DNA of 64,000 bases from Lawsonibacter celer. Lineage in GTDB: Bacteria > Bacillota > Clostridia > Oscillospirales > Oscillospiraceae. The translations under genes and the position numbers were made by a program. Below are positions 15,982 to 25,000 of the stretch, piece by piece (position 1 is the stretch's first letter; each line of letters opens with the position of its first letter). The DNA is taken from contig NZ_JACOEA010000004.1 in NCBI RefSeq assembly GCF_014281125.1, positions 62,001 to 126,000 of the forward strand, given 5' to 3'. The notes under the pieces were generated by a model. It saw only the letters and a program-made list of their open reading frames with translations. It made no database searches and was not told the origin of the DNA.

Positions 15982-16009
15982 AATCCCCCGCTCTGCGGGG
16001 GATTTTGTG
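15982..16009. terminator. Second hairpin, likely bidirectional terminator
   Basis: AATCCCCCGC, loop TCT, GCGGGGGATT, then TTG. It has A-rich left and T-rich right flanks. With the hairpin at 15874 it fills most of the 282-base gap 15868-16149. No gene is seen in that gap. Confidence 0.6.
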
Positions 16010-16036
16010 CAAGCCGGGCGAGTTTTAACTGTGCTC

Positions 16037-16065
16037 TTGTAATCCGCTGGCATTTCGTTTATAAT
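16037..16065 (+). promoter_or_regulatory. Sigma-A promoter of the Lrp/aminotransferase operon
   Basis: TTGTAA (16037-16042), a 17-base spacer and TATAAT (16060-16065) imply transcription from near 16072, leaving a 78-base leader before the ATG at 16150. Confidence 0.7.
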
Positions 16066-16149
16066 AAGTGAAAATCAGGCTTTCGACCGTGGACATTTTT
16101 ACGCCAGACACGGACAAAATAAGGTAAAACGGAATGGGAGGAGATCCAT

Positions 16150-16629
16150 ATGACAAAGCTGCTCCAACTATTGGAGGATGACTGCACGCTCACCCCGGAT
16201 CAGCTGGCATCCATGGCGGATATGCCGGTGGAAGAGGTCAAGGCGGCCATCCGGAAGTACGAGGACGAGAAGGTCATTCTGGGCTATAAGGCCATTGTGG
16301 ACTGGGACCGCACCGAGCGGGAGGCAGTCACCGCGCTGATCGAGGTGAAGGTGACCCCCCAGCGGGGCGAGGGCTTCGACCGGGTGGCCGAGCGGATCTA
16401 CCAGTATGACGAGGTGGAGAGCGTGTACCTGATGAGCGGGGCGTTTGACCTGACCGTCATTATCTCGGGCCGCACCCTGAAAGAGGTGGCCCAGTTTGTG
16501 GGGGAGCGGCTGGCTCCGCTGGAGGACGTCACCGGCACGGCCACCCATTTTATCCTCCACAAATATAAGGAAAAGCACCTGATCTTTGAAAAGCGGGAAG
16601 AGCAGGAGAGGGAGTGGATCTTCACATGA
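16150..16629 (+). CDS. Lrp/AsnC-family transcriptional regulator
   Basis: This 159-residue protein has an N-terminal winged helix (TPDQLASMADMPVEEVKAAIRKYE) and a C-terminal RAM/AsnC ligand-binding domain containing EVESVYLMSGAFDLTVIISG. Lrp-type octamers sense amino acids and bind DNA. The gene overlaps the aminotransferase start by 4 bases (ATGA). It probably regulates that operon in response to an amino acid. The start has GGGAGGAGATCC upstream. Confidence 0.93.
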   Translation: MTKLLQLLEDDCTLTPDQLASMADMPVEEVKAAIRKYEDEKVILGYKAIVDWDRTEREAVTALIEVKVTPQRGEGFDRVAERIYQYDEVESVYLMSGAFDLTVIISGRTLKEVAQFVGERLAPLEDVTGTATHFILHKYKEKHLIFEKREEQEREWIFT

Positions 16630-17813
16630 ACTACGACGAGATACTCTGCCAGCGGATCCGGGACGTGAGGCCCTCCGGAATCCGCCGGTTCTTTGACATT
16701 CTGGAGGAGATGAAGGATGCCATCTCCCTAGGCATCGGCGAGCCCGACTTTATTACCCCCTGGCATATCCGGGACGCGGGCATCTACTCCCTGGAGAAGG
16801 GGTACACCAAGTACACCGCAAACGCGGGCATGAGTGAGCTGCGCCGGGAGATCGCCTCCTACCTCAACCGCCGCTTTGACCTGCAGTACGACTTTGCCAA
16901 GCAGATCGTGGTCACGGTGGGCGGCAGCGAGGGCATTGATCTGGCCATGCGCTGCCTGCTCAATCCCGGGGACGAGGTCATTGTGCCCGTGCCCTCCTTC
17001 GTGTGCTACGGCCCCCTGGCCTCCATGGCCGGCGGCACGCCAGTGTATCTGGAGCTGAAGGCGGCCAACGAGTTCCGCCTCACCCCGGAGGAGCTTAAAA
17101 GCGTCATCACCCCCCGCACCAAGGTTCTGGTGCTGCCCTTCCCCTGCAATCCCACCGGCGGCACCATGGACCGGACAGATCTGGAGGCCATCGCCGAAGT
17201 GCTGCGGGAGACCAATATTATGGTGGTCTCCGACGAGATCTATGCCGAGCTGACCTATGGGCGCAAGCATGTCTCCATCGCCAATATCCCCGGTATGTAT
17301 GAGCGCACTATCGTGGTCAACGGCTTCTCCAAGTCCCACGCCATGACTGGCTGGCGCATGGGCTATGTCTGCGGCCCCCAGGAGGTCATCGCTCAGATGC
17401 TCAAGCTGCACCAGTTCGGCATCATGTCCGCCCCAACGGTGAGCCAGTACGCCGCCGTGGAGGCCATGCGCAACGGGGACGCGGATATTGAGAAGATGCG
17501 CGACGAGTACGACGGCCGCCGCCGCTACCTGGTGGAGGGCCTGCGGCGGATCGGCCTGCCCTGCTTTGAGCCCAAGGGCGCGTTCTATGTGTTCCCGGAT
17601 ATCCGGGGCACCGGCCTGAGCTCCGACGAGTTCTGCGAGCGCTTTTTGATGGAGGAGAAGGTGGCTGTGATCTCCGGCTCCGCCTTCGGCGCGGGCGGCG
17701 AGGGCTTTGTGCGCTGCTGCTACGCCACCAGCATGAAGGATCTTTCCGAGGCGCTCACCCGCCTGGACAATTTCCTGACCAATCTAAAGAAAAAGCAGGC
17801 CAGGGAGAGCTGA
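16626..17813 (+). CDS. Class I aminotransferase (aspartate/aromatic type)
   Basis: This 395-residue PLP enzyme starts at ATG 16626 inside the end of the regulator gene. It has a full fold-type I pattern: SLGIGEPDF at the N terminus, FPCNPTGG, SDEIYAEL with the PLP-binding Asp/Tyr, and FSKSHAMTGWRMGY carrying the Schiff-base Lys. The C-terminal Arg that binds the alpha-carboxylate lies in FVRCCYATS. Placement behind an Lrp regulator fits amino-acid use. Substrate choice among Asp, aromatic or branched amino acids cannot be fixed from sequence. Confidence 0.93.
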   Translation: MNYDEILCQRIRDVRPSGIRRFFDILEEMKDAISLGIGEPDFITPWHIRDAGIYSLEKGYTKYTANAGMSELRREIASYLNRRFDLQYDFAKQIVVTVGGSEGIDLAMRCLLNPGDEVIVPVPSFVCYGPLASMAGGTPVYLELKAANEFRLTPEELKSVITPRTKVLVLPFPCNPTGGTMDRTDLEAIAEVLRETNIMVVSDEIYAELTYGRKHVSIANIPGMYERTIVVNGFSKSHAMTGWRMGYVCGPQEVIAQMLKLHQFGIMSAPTVSQYAAVEAMRNGDADIEKMRDEYDGRRRYLVEGLRRIGLPCFEPKGAFYVFPDIRGTGLSSDEFCERFLMEEKVAVISGSAFGAGGEGFVRCCYATSMKDLSEALTRLDNFLTNLKKKQARES

Positions 17814-17837
17814 CCTGCCTATAAGGGGGAGAAACGG

Positions 17838-18464
17838 ATGTACATTATCTGCCTGGACATGGAGGGCGTGCTGGTCCCCGAAATCTGGATCGCCTTTGCC
17901 GAGGCCAGCGGCATTCCCGAGCTCAAGCGCACCACCCGGGACGAGCCGGACTACAACAAGCTGATGCAGTACCGCCTGGATATCCTCAGGGAACACGGCC
18001 TGGGTCTGAAGGAGATTCAGGAGACGATTGCAACCATTGACCCGCTCCCGGGGGCCAAGGAGTTTTTGGACGAGCTGCGCGCCGAGACCCAGGTGATTAT
18101 CCTCAGCGATACCTTTGAGCAGTTCGCCAAGCCCCTGATGAAGAAGCTGGGCTGGCCCACCATTTTCTGCAACACCCTGGAGGTGGCGCCCGACGGAGCC
18201 ATCACCGGCTTCCGGATGCGCTGCCCCCAGTCCAAGCTGACCACGGTAAAGGCGCTGCAGTCCGCCGGCTTCCAGACCATTGCCAGCGGGGACAGCTACA
18301 ACGACCTGGGGATGATCCAGGCCAGCAAGGCGGGTTTTCTGTTCAAGAGCACGGACAAGATCAAGGCGGATTATCCTGACATCCCCGCCTATGAGGAATT
18401 CGGCGATCTGCTGGCCGCCATCCGGCGCGCCATGGAGGGATCGGGAGCGGGGGAAGCGGAATGA
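17838..18464 (+). CDS. thrH: ThrH-type HAD phosphatase (phosphoserine phosphatase/homoserine kinase-like)
   Basis: This 208-residue HAD enzyme opens with CLDMEGVLVPE, in which Asp7 is the nucleophile and Glu9 replaces the second Asp. The DMEG/LVPEIWIAFAE signature is typical of ThrH, described in Pseudomonas as phosphoserine phosphatase with phosphoserine:homoserine phosphotransferase activity. The SDTF motif (motif II) and GDSYNDLGM (motif IV) are intact. It follows the aminotransferase after 24 bases and overlaps the next gene by 4. A role in serine or threonine synthesis is likely. Confidence 0.87.
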   Translation: MYIICLDMEGVLVPEIWIAFAEASGIPELKRTTRDEPDYNKLMQYRLDILREHGLGLKEIQETIATIDPLPGAKEFLDELRAETQVIILSDTFEQFAKPLMKKLGWPTIFCNTLEVAPDGAITGFRMRCPQSKLTTVKALQSAGFQTIASGDSYNDLGMIQASKAGFLFKSTDKIKADYPDIPAYEEFGDLLAAIRRAMEGSGAGEAE

Positions 18465-19741
18465 CGCACCAATTTGACGGCCTGCCCTTTGGGCCGGCGG
18501 ATATTCTGCTGCCCCAGAACTGCGATCTGACGCGCTGGTCCGTGGTGGCCTGCGATCAGTATACCTCCCAGCCGGAGTACTGGCAGCGGGTGGAGGAATT
18601 CGTGGGCGCGGCGCCCTCCACCCTGCGGCTCATCCTGCCCGAGAGCTGCCTGGACGGCCCCAATGTGGACACCGACATCGTGGAGGTCAACAATACCATG
18701 ACCCGCTACCTGCGGGAGGACCGCTTCCGCACCCTGACGGACAGCCTGATCTATGTGGAGCGCCGGCTGGACAATGGAAAGGTGCGCCGGGGCCTGATCG
18801 GCAAGATCGACCTGGAGCAGTACGACTATGAGCCCGGCTCCCCCGCCTATATCCGGGCCACCGAGGGCACGGTGCTCTCCCGTATTCCGCCCCGGGTGGC
18901 GGTGCGGAAAAACGCCCCGCTGGAACTGCCCCACGTGATGCTGCTGGCGGACGACCGGTCGCGCACGGTGATTGAGCCGCTGTCTGAGGAAAAATCGGAG
19001 ATGGAGCCCCTCTACGATTTTGCGCTGATGGAGCACGGCGGACACATTGCCGGCTGGCGGGTGACGGAGGGGCAGGCGGGCCGGATCGCCCGCGCCCTGC
19101 GGGCCCTGGCCGACCCGGCCGGGTTCCGCGCCCGCTATGGCATGGGGGACGAGAGCGTGCTGCTCTTTGCCGCCGGGGACGGAAACCACTCCCTGGCCAC
19201 GGCCAAAGAGTGCTACGAGCGGCAGAAGCGGCTGACTCCTCGGTCGCAGTGGGAGAAGCTGCCCGCCCGGTATGCCCTGGTGGAGCTGGTCAACCTCCAC
19301 GACGAGGCGCTGGAGTTTGAGCCCATTCACCGGGTGGTGTTCGACGTGGAGCCCAAGGCCCTGCTGGGCGCCCTGTTGGAGCGGTTCCCTGGCGCCCATG
19401 AGGGCGAGGGGGCGGGCCACATGCTTCGGTATATTCACGCCGACGGCACGGGCGCGGTGACGGTGCCCCAGCCCGACCATCAGCTGGAGGTGGGCACCCT
19501 GCAGGCTTTCCTGGACGGGTATGTGCGGGAGCATGGGGGGCGCATTGATTACATCCACGGTGCGGACGTGGTGGGCGAGTTGGCCCGCCGTCCCGGGAAC
19601 ATCGGCTTTCTGCTGCCCTCCATGGGCAAGGAGCGGCTGTTCCCCACCGTGATCCATGACGGGGTGCTGCCCCGCAAGACGTTCTCCATGGGGGAGGCCC
19701 AGGACAAGCGCTTCTACCTGGAGGCGCGCCGGATCCGTTAA
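18461..19741 (+). CDS. DUF1015 family protein
   Basis: This 426-residue protein has the DUF1015 pattern: FGPADILLPQ at the N terminus and the signature AAGDGNHSLATAKECYE at about residue 240. The family occurs widely in bacteria and archaea near serine and phosphoglycerate genes; its enzymatic role is not settled. It overlaps thrH by 4 bases, so the two are probably made together. The C terminus is complete. Confidence 0.85.
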   Translation: MTHQFDGLPFGPADILLPQNCDLTRWSVVACDQYTSQPEYWQRVEEFVGAAPSTLRLILPESCLDGPNVDTDIVEVNNTMTRYLREDRFRTLTDSLIYVERRLDNGKVRRGLIGKIDLEQYDYEPGSPAYIRATEGTVLSRIPPRVAVRKNAPLELPHVMLLADDRSRTVIEPLSEEKSEMEPLYDFALMEHGGHIAGWRVTEGQAGRIARALRALADPAGFRARYGMGDESVLLFAAGDGNHSLATAKECYERQKRLTPRSQWEKLPARYALVELVNLHDEALEFEPIHRVVFDVEPKALLGALLERFPGAHEGEGAGHMLRYIHADGTGAVTVPQPDHQLEVGTLQAFLDGYVREHGGRIDYIHGADVVGELARRPGNIGFLLPSMGKERLFPTVIHDGVLPRKTFSMGEAQDKRFYLEARRIR

Positions 19742-19760
19742 AGACGAGGAGGGGGCCGTT

Positions 19761-20636
19761 GTGCCGGTGCTGGAAATCAAGGCGCGCGCCAAGCTGAATC
19801 TCACCCTGGATGTGCTGGGCCGGCGCCCGGACGGGTTTCACGACCTGCGCATGGTGATGCAGAGCGTGGAGCTGTGCGATACCATCCGGCTGGAGACGGG
19901 CACGGGCAGGCCCCTGCGCATGACCTCCAATTTGGGCTTCCTGCCCTGCAATGAAAAGAATCTGGCCGCCGCCGCGGCCCTGCGCCTGATGGAGGCTGTT
20001 GGGGCGGACTGCGGCGGGCTGGCCATTGACCTGAAAAAGCGGGTGCCTGTGTGCGCCGGCATGGCGGGCGGCAGCGCGGACGCCGCCGCCGTGCTGCGGG
20101 GACTCAACGCCCTGCTGGGGCTGGGGCTGAGCCGGGAGCGGCTGGAAGAGATCGGCGCGCAGGTGGGCTCCGACGTGCCCTACTGCGTCCGGGGGGGCAC
20201 CGTCCTGGCCGAGGGCCGGGGGGAGCGCCTGACCGATCTGCCCTGTCTGCCGGAGTGTCATGCGGTGCTGTGCAAGCCCGGTTTTTCCATCTCCACGCCG
20301 GAGCTGTTCGGCCGCATTGACGCGGTGCGTCTGCGCTGCAGGCCGGACACCGCCGGCCTGCTCTCCGCCCTGCGGGCGGGGGATCTGTCCGGCGTGGCCC
20401 GCCGGATGTACAATGTGTTTGAGAATGTGCTACCCCCCCGCCGGGGGGCGGAGGTGACGGCCATCAAGCGGGTGCTGATTCAGCACGGGGCGCTGGGTGC
20501 ATCCATGAGCGGCACCGGGCCCACAGTGTTCGGCCTGTTCGACAGCAGAGAGGCGGCGCAGCGCGCCTATGCTGAGCTGCGGGAGAACCATCGGGAGAGC
20601 TTCCTGACCGAAATTGCCGGGCCGGAGCAGCTGTAA
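19761..20636 (+). CDS. ispE: 4-(cytidine 5'-diphospho)-2-C-methyl-D-erythritol kinase
   Basis: IspE is the GHMP-family kinase of the MEP isoprenoid pathway. A GTG start at 19761 (MPVLEIKARAKLNLTLDV) after GAGGAGGGGG is better than the longer frame. Family motifs are RRPDGFHDLRMVMQSV, the ATP loop MAGGSADAAAVLRGLN and the C-terminal GASMSGTGPTVFG. The 291-residue length is normal. It follows DUF1015 after 19 bases and is probably the last gene of the operon from 16037. Confidence 0.95.
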   Translation: MPVLEIKARAKLNLTLDVLGRRPDGFHDLRMVMQSVELCDTIRLETGTGRPLRMTSNLGFLPCNEKNLAAAAALRLMEAVGADCGGLAIDLKKRVPVCAGMAGGSADAAAVLRGLNALLGLGLSRERLEEIGAQVGSDVPYCVRGGTVLAEGRGERLTDLPCLPECHAVLCKPGFSISTPELFGRIDAVRLRCRPDTAGLLSALRAGDLSGVARRMYNVFENVLPPRRGAEVTAIKRVLIQHGALGASMSGTGPTVFGLFDSREAAQRAYAELRENHRESFLTEIAGPEQL

Positions 20637-20642
20637 AATTTG

Positions 20643-20672
20643 GTATAGCGCGGGGAAAAACCGTCCAAACTG
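20643..20672 (+). promoter_or_regulatory. Candidate sigma-F/sigma-G promoter of spoIIR
   Basis: GTATA (20643-20647), 15 bases and GTCCAAACTG (20663-20672) match the forespore consensus GYATA-N15-GGNNANAHTR with one mismatch. spoIIR is a known sigma-F target in Bacillus, which fits. The ispE stop is at 20636, so the promoter sits between the two genes. Confidence 0.55.
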
Positions 20673-20699
20673 TAAGTACAGTACTTACGATTTGGACGG
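20661..20699 (+). repeat. 39-base inverted repeat before spoIIR
   Basis: CCGTCCAAA-C-TGTAAGTAC pairs with GTACTTAC-GA-TTTGGACGG. It overlaps the -10 of the candidate sigma-F promoter and ends 8 bases before the ATG at 20708. It could act as terminator-less stem, as a regulatory hairpin covering the start, or as a protein site. Confidence 0.55.
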
Positions 20700-20707
20700 T
20701 GATTTTT

Positions 20708-21349
20708 ATGAGGAAAACGAACAAGACGGCCGCGCTGCGGCGCTGGGAGCTGGCGCTTCTGCTGGGGCTGGCGTTCGCGGCCCTGATCGGCGTATGGCTG
20801 GACGGACAGCAGGCCGCCCTGGCGGATCAGGTCATTCGCCTGCACGTGATTGCCAACTCAGACTCTGAGGCCGACCAGGCCCTGAAGCTGCAGGTGCGGG
20901 ACCAGGTGCTCGCCGCGGCCGAGGAGCTCTTCCCAGGGGATTGTACATTGGAAGAGGCCCGCTCCCTCCTGGCGGACAGTCTGGAAAAACTGGCCGCCGC
21001 CGGAGCGGAGACCGTGGGGGAGGCGGGGTATGCCTACCCAGTGACTGCCTCTCTGGAGGATGGCGTGTGGTTTCCCACAAAGGAGTACACAGACTTTGCC
21101 CTGCCTGCCGGGAACTATACCGCGCTGCGGGTGGTCATCGGCGAGGGGGCAGGGCGCAACTGGTGGTGCGTGGTGTTCCCGCCCCTCTGCCTGGGCTCTG
21201 TCACTGAGAGCACGGAGGAGACCGCGCTCAGCGGCGGCTTCGACGGGGAGCAGGTGCGCCTCATTACCGGCGAGGATGAGGGCTATGTGGTCAAATTCAA
21301 GGCCATTGAGCTGTGGGAGCAGTTTTGCCAATGGGCGGGGGAGACGTAA
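20708..21349 (+). CDS. spoIIR: Stage II sporulation protein R
   Basis: SpoIIR is secreted from the forespore and triggers SpoIIGA processing of pro-sigma-E in the mother cell. The ATG at 20708 (MRKTNKTAALRR) gives 213 residues, normal for the family; no good ribosome site is seen in front of it. A signal or anchor helix (residues about 12-33) precedes the family core RLHVIANSDSEADQALKLQVRDQVL. Later come PAGNYTALRVVIGEGAGRNWWCVVFPPLC and VKFKAIELWE. It shows that the organism is a spore former. Confidence 0.92.
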   Translation: MRKTNKTAALRRWELALLLGLAFAALIGVWLDGQQAALADQVIRLHVIANSDSEADQALKLQVRDQVLAAAEELFPGDCTLEEARSLLADSLEKLAAAGAETVGEAGYAYPVTASLEDGVWFPTKEYTDFALPAGNYTALRVVIGEGAGRNWWCVVFPPLCLGSVTESTEETALSGGFDGEQVRLITGEDEGYVVKFKAIELWEQFCQWAGET

Positions 21350-21757
21350 GGAGATAAAAAGGGCAAGCCGGCGGTGAGTGCGTCCGCGTTTGAGGACGTG
21401 TCCGCGCAGGCGTGGTACGCCGATGCGGTGGCGTGGGCCTCGGCCAACCAGGTGGTAGGCGGCTACGGCAACGGCAAATTTGGCCCCGAGGACTCCATCA
21501 CGCGGGAGCAGATGGCGGCGATTCTGTACCGCTACGCCAAGATGAAGGGCTATGACACGACGCAGGGCGGCATGGCGGTCCGGGAGTTTACGGATTACGA
21601 GCAGATCTCCGACTGGGCGGGCGAGGCCATGGCCTGGGCGGTGAACGCCAAGGTGCTCTCCGGCAAGGGCAACCACACGCTGGACCCGAAGGGGACCGCG
21701 TCCCGCGCCGAGGTGGCGCAGGTTTTGATGAACTTTGGCGAGAACGTGAGCAAGTAA
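21350..21757 (+). pseudogene. Orphan SLH-domain fragment, 3' end of a lost surface-protein gene
   Basis: From 21361 the frame encodes SLH repeats 2 and 3 of an S-layer-homology anchor (SASAFEDVSAQAWYADAVAW...), ending VLMNFGENVSK at the TAA of 21757. No start with a ribosome site is found, and the reading begins directly behind the spoIIR stop. The sequence is almost identical to the C terminus of the 22012 gene. It is best read as the remnant of a tandem SLH gene whose 5' part was deleted. Confidence 0.8.
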
Positions 21758-21828
21758 GGCTCTGAGCAAGTCCATGCATACAAAAGGCTCCCCCGTTTCG
21801 GGGGAGCCTTTTTGCTGTGGAGACGGGG
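21361..21828 (+). repeat. Direct repeat copy 1 (SLH module plus terminator)
   Basis: About 468 bases beginning GGGCAAGCCGGCGGTGAG and ending GAGACGGGG are nearly identical to 25413-25881, including the stop codon, the downstream spacer and the terminator. Both copies lie in direct orientation. Confidence 0.9.
21782..21813 (+). terminator. Terminator of the SLH fragment
   Basis: AGGCTCCCCCG, loop TTT, CGGGGGAGCCT, then TTTT. It stops read-through from spoIIR. Confidence 0.85.
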
Positions 21829-21876
21829 AGAAATATAATGGGGCGAAAAAAGGATTATGAAATTGTGCAGAAGAGG

Positions 21877-21905
21877 TTGAAGTAATATGGTAACTGTGAT
21901 AAAAT
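21877..21905 (+). promoter_or_regulatory. Sigma-A promoter of the SLH surface-protein gene
   Basis: TTGAAG (21877-21882), a 17-base spacer and TAAAAT (21900-21905). The 100-base leader contains AATTCCGGG-tctgtgtc-CCCGGAATT, a 9-bp hairpin at 21949-21974, of unknown role. Confidence 0.6.
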
Positions 21906-22011
21906 TCCAAATAGAGATACTGGCCGTATAAGGGAGAGATGACCCTCCCAATTCCGGGTCTGTGTCCCCGGAATTAGATTCTAACTAAAATACAGAAAAG
22001 GAGCGAGAAAG

Positions 22012-25000
22012 ATGAAAAAAAGATTGCTGGCAATTTTAATGACTCTTTGTATGATAATTACATTATTGCCTGTAACGGCTTTGGCGGATGGGGACATTGT
22101 TGAGATGTCCATAAACGGAGGAGCAGCAAAGCGGTATGCCGCCAGTGAGGTAGAGGGTTTTTTCAGTGATTTGCAAGCGGCCACAACAGCAGATGTAAAG
22201 ATGCTAAGCAGTTTTGCAATCGGCGAGCGTCATATTCCTATTAAGGAAGGACAGACGGTTAGTCTGGATTTTAATGGGTGTACGCTGTCTAAGGCAGACA
22301 ACAGTACCTATGCTCCGATTGAAAATTATGGAACAATGACTTTGCTGGATACCAGTGAGGCGAAGAACGGCGGGATTGCTGGTGAAAATCGCTGTGTGAA
22401 CAATTATGGCACTATGACGATTGATGGTGGGAAATACTCTACCAGCAATACGCTTGGTGGCACGGCAATTCAAAACAAAGCAGAAACAGCTATCATGACG
22501 ATAAATGATTGTGTTGTAACGGCGGGGGTTTTTGCGTTCTACAATGCAGGGACAGCGACCATTAACGGCGGAAAATTTGAGAACTACGGTTCTTGTAGCT
22601 CATGTAACCCTAACGGATGGGCTTATACAGCGAAATCTGTCGGAACACTATATGTAAATGGCGGAGAGATTCACGGGGTCCAGGGGGCGTTGGGGATTTC
22701 TGCTGGCTATGCTGAGATTAGAGGCGGTACTTTTTATGCCCACGCCTGTGAATTGCACGGCCACCAGGGCGAAGGAAGCAACAATGCTTTTTACGGCCTA
22801 TATGTCGCCGGCGAAGAAGATGAAGTGAAATGTGTTGTTTATGATGGTAACATTATTTCCGAAGGCAAGTATGCTGCCGCTTTGATTGGCAATGACAATA
22901 CGAACGGAGACGGCGGGATAAACGCAGACGCCACTTCCGAGATTAAGGGTGGAACTTTTACGGCTACGCTGGCTTCCACCCCCGCGCTGAAGGGCGCCCC
23001 TAATACTGGAAATCCCATCATTACTGGCGGAACCTTCTCCAGTGATGTGTCTGAGTATGTTGCAGATACCGCCAGCATTGGGAAGGACAGCAACTCTGGG
23101 AAGTGGGTTGTTTCCTCGCTGACCGCCGAAACCGGTGTGGCTGAAACAGGCGGGAACTACTACAGCACCTTGGCTGCCGCCGTTGCCGCTGCGGGGGAGG
23201 GCGAGACGGTAACCTTGCTGAAGGATGTCACTCTGACGGAAGATGTCAATTTTACGCATAGCGTGAAATTGGTGATGAACGGGTATGACATCTCGATTCC
23301 CAGCACTTTAACAAAAACCCTTTGGGTATGTAATGGGGTGACCCTCACAATTGAAGGCGACGACACCTCTGTCATTACAGGCTCCATCGGGTTCCCCGCC
23401 AATGTTGCCAGCGGACATCTGATTTTGAATGGCGGCACCTATACCGCCAACCTCAGCAATGATGCCATGATCTATGTCAATGGTACCATTCAAGGGGGAA
23501 ACCGCGTCATGATTGACATCTCTGACGCAACCCTCAACAGCACCGACGATACCTTCTACCTTGCCGGCAACAGTATTACTTCCGTTACAGACAGTACCAT
23601 TAACGGATATACCGGCATCTATATGAAAGCCGGTACTGTAAATCTGGAAAATACTATCATCAATGCCGTTGGCGCCTATGCGGAACCCGTCCCCAACGGA
23701 AACGGGGCCAGCAGTACTGGCGACGGCATTATCATGGATTCCAAGCAAGGTTATAACGGAAATATGATCCTAAACCTCGGCCAGGGTGTAAAAATTACCA
23801 GTAAGAATGCCTACGCGGTTCGCGAAGCCCTAACCGACCTGTCTGAATCTTCCACTGTGAGTGTCTCTATCACAGACGGCGCTTATGCAGGTGCAAGTGA
23901 CAAAGCTGCTCTGGTTTTCTCAGGGGCCTTTAACACCGCTGTCGGCAGCGGGCAGGCCACTCGTTCCATCACCGGCGGGTATTTCACCAGCGATCCCAGT
24001 GCATATATCTCCGATACAGGCCTGGACGCCATTCCCGGTTCTTATGTGGTGGACGGCGTCACCTATAGCTATAAGGTTGGGGAAGCCCTGCCTGACAATG
24101 TTACCATTGCCGCGGGCGACACCGAGGTCAATAACCCGAACAATGTGGATACTGCAGTAGTGGAAAAGATTGCGGAAGCCACCGCGACCGGTACCTCCGA
24201 TTCCGCCAATGAAGCGGCTGCCAGCCTGAACGAAAGCGACAAGGCCACGGCAGAGAAGTTCAATGCGGCAGCCGGTGAATTGGCCGAGGGAATCCCTACA
24301 GCTAGCGGTGAAGTCGCCACTGTCGTCGCCCCCCGGCTGGACATTACTGTGATGGGATACAATGCCGCAGAAAATACCCTGACACTGGACATCAAGGCGG
24401 TCTATGACATCAAGGCAACCACCGATGCTGGGAACATGGTCGAGCTAAATGATGACAAGAGCAACGCGACCTCTGTCAATACCGTGACCCTGGAAAAGAA
24501 TGCCGGTACGCTTGATACCAGCGGGACCGAGGTGGAGATCACCATTCCTCTGCCCACCGACTTTGTCAACAGCACAAGCGACCCTGTCTTTATCACCCAT
24601 GTGAAAGACAATGGCGTCAAATATGTGTACAAGGCCACAGTAGCCAGCGATGGGGCGAGCGGTTTCACGGCCACATTCACCAACCCCCATGGTTTCAGTT
24701 CCTTTACTCTGACTACTGAGACGGCAGCTTCCATTACGGATAATGGTGTGACCACTTACTATGATACCCTGCAGGAGGCTGTGGACGCGGTAGCGAATGG
24801 CCAGACTATTAAGTTGGAAAGGGATGTTACGGAAAGCCCTGTTGTTGCCAAGACCGTGAACTTCACACTGGATCTGAACAGCAAGAGCTTTACCGGCAGT
24901 ATTACCGCCGGTGCCAATACCACTGCGGCCGCTGGTAATCCTGCGGCCAATACCGGCGGTGACTTCTCCTTCACCTATACCGCGCCTTCCGGCGGGGCGA

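Noticed and set aside
21374..21757. Small complete SLH protein gene
   Set aside because: No start codon with a ribosome site lies in front of the frame, no signal peptide is present, and the sequence is a partial copy of the 22012 gene.
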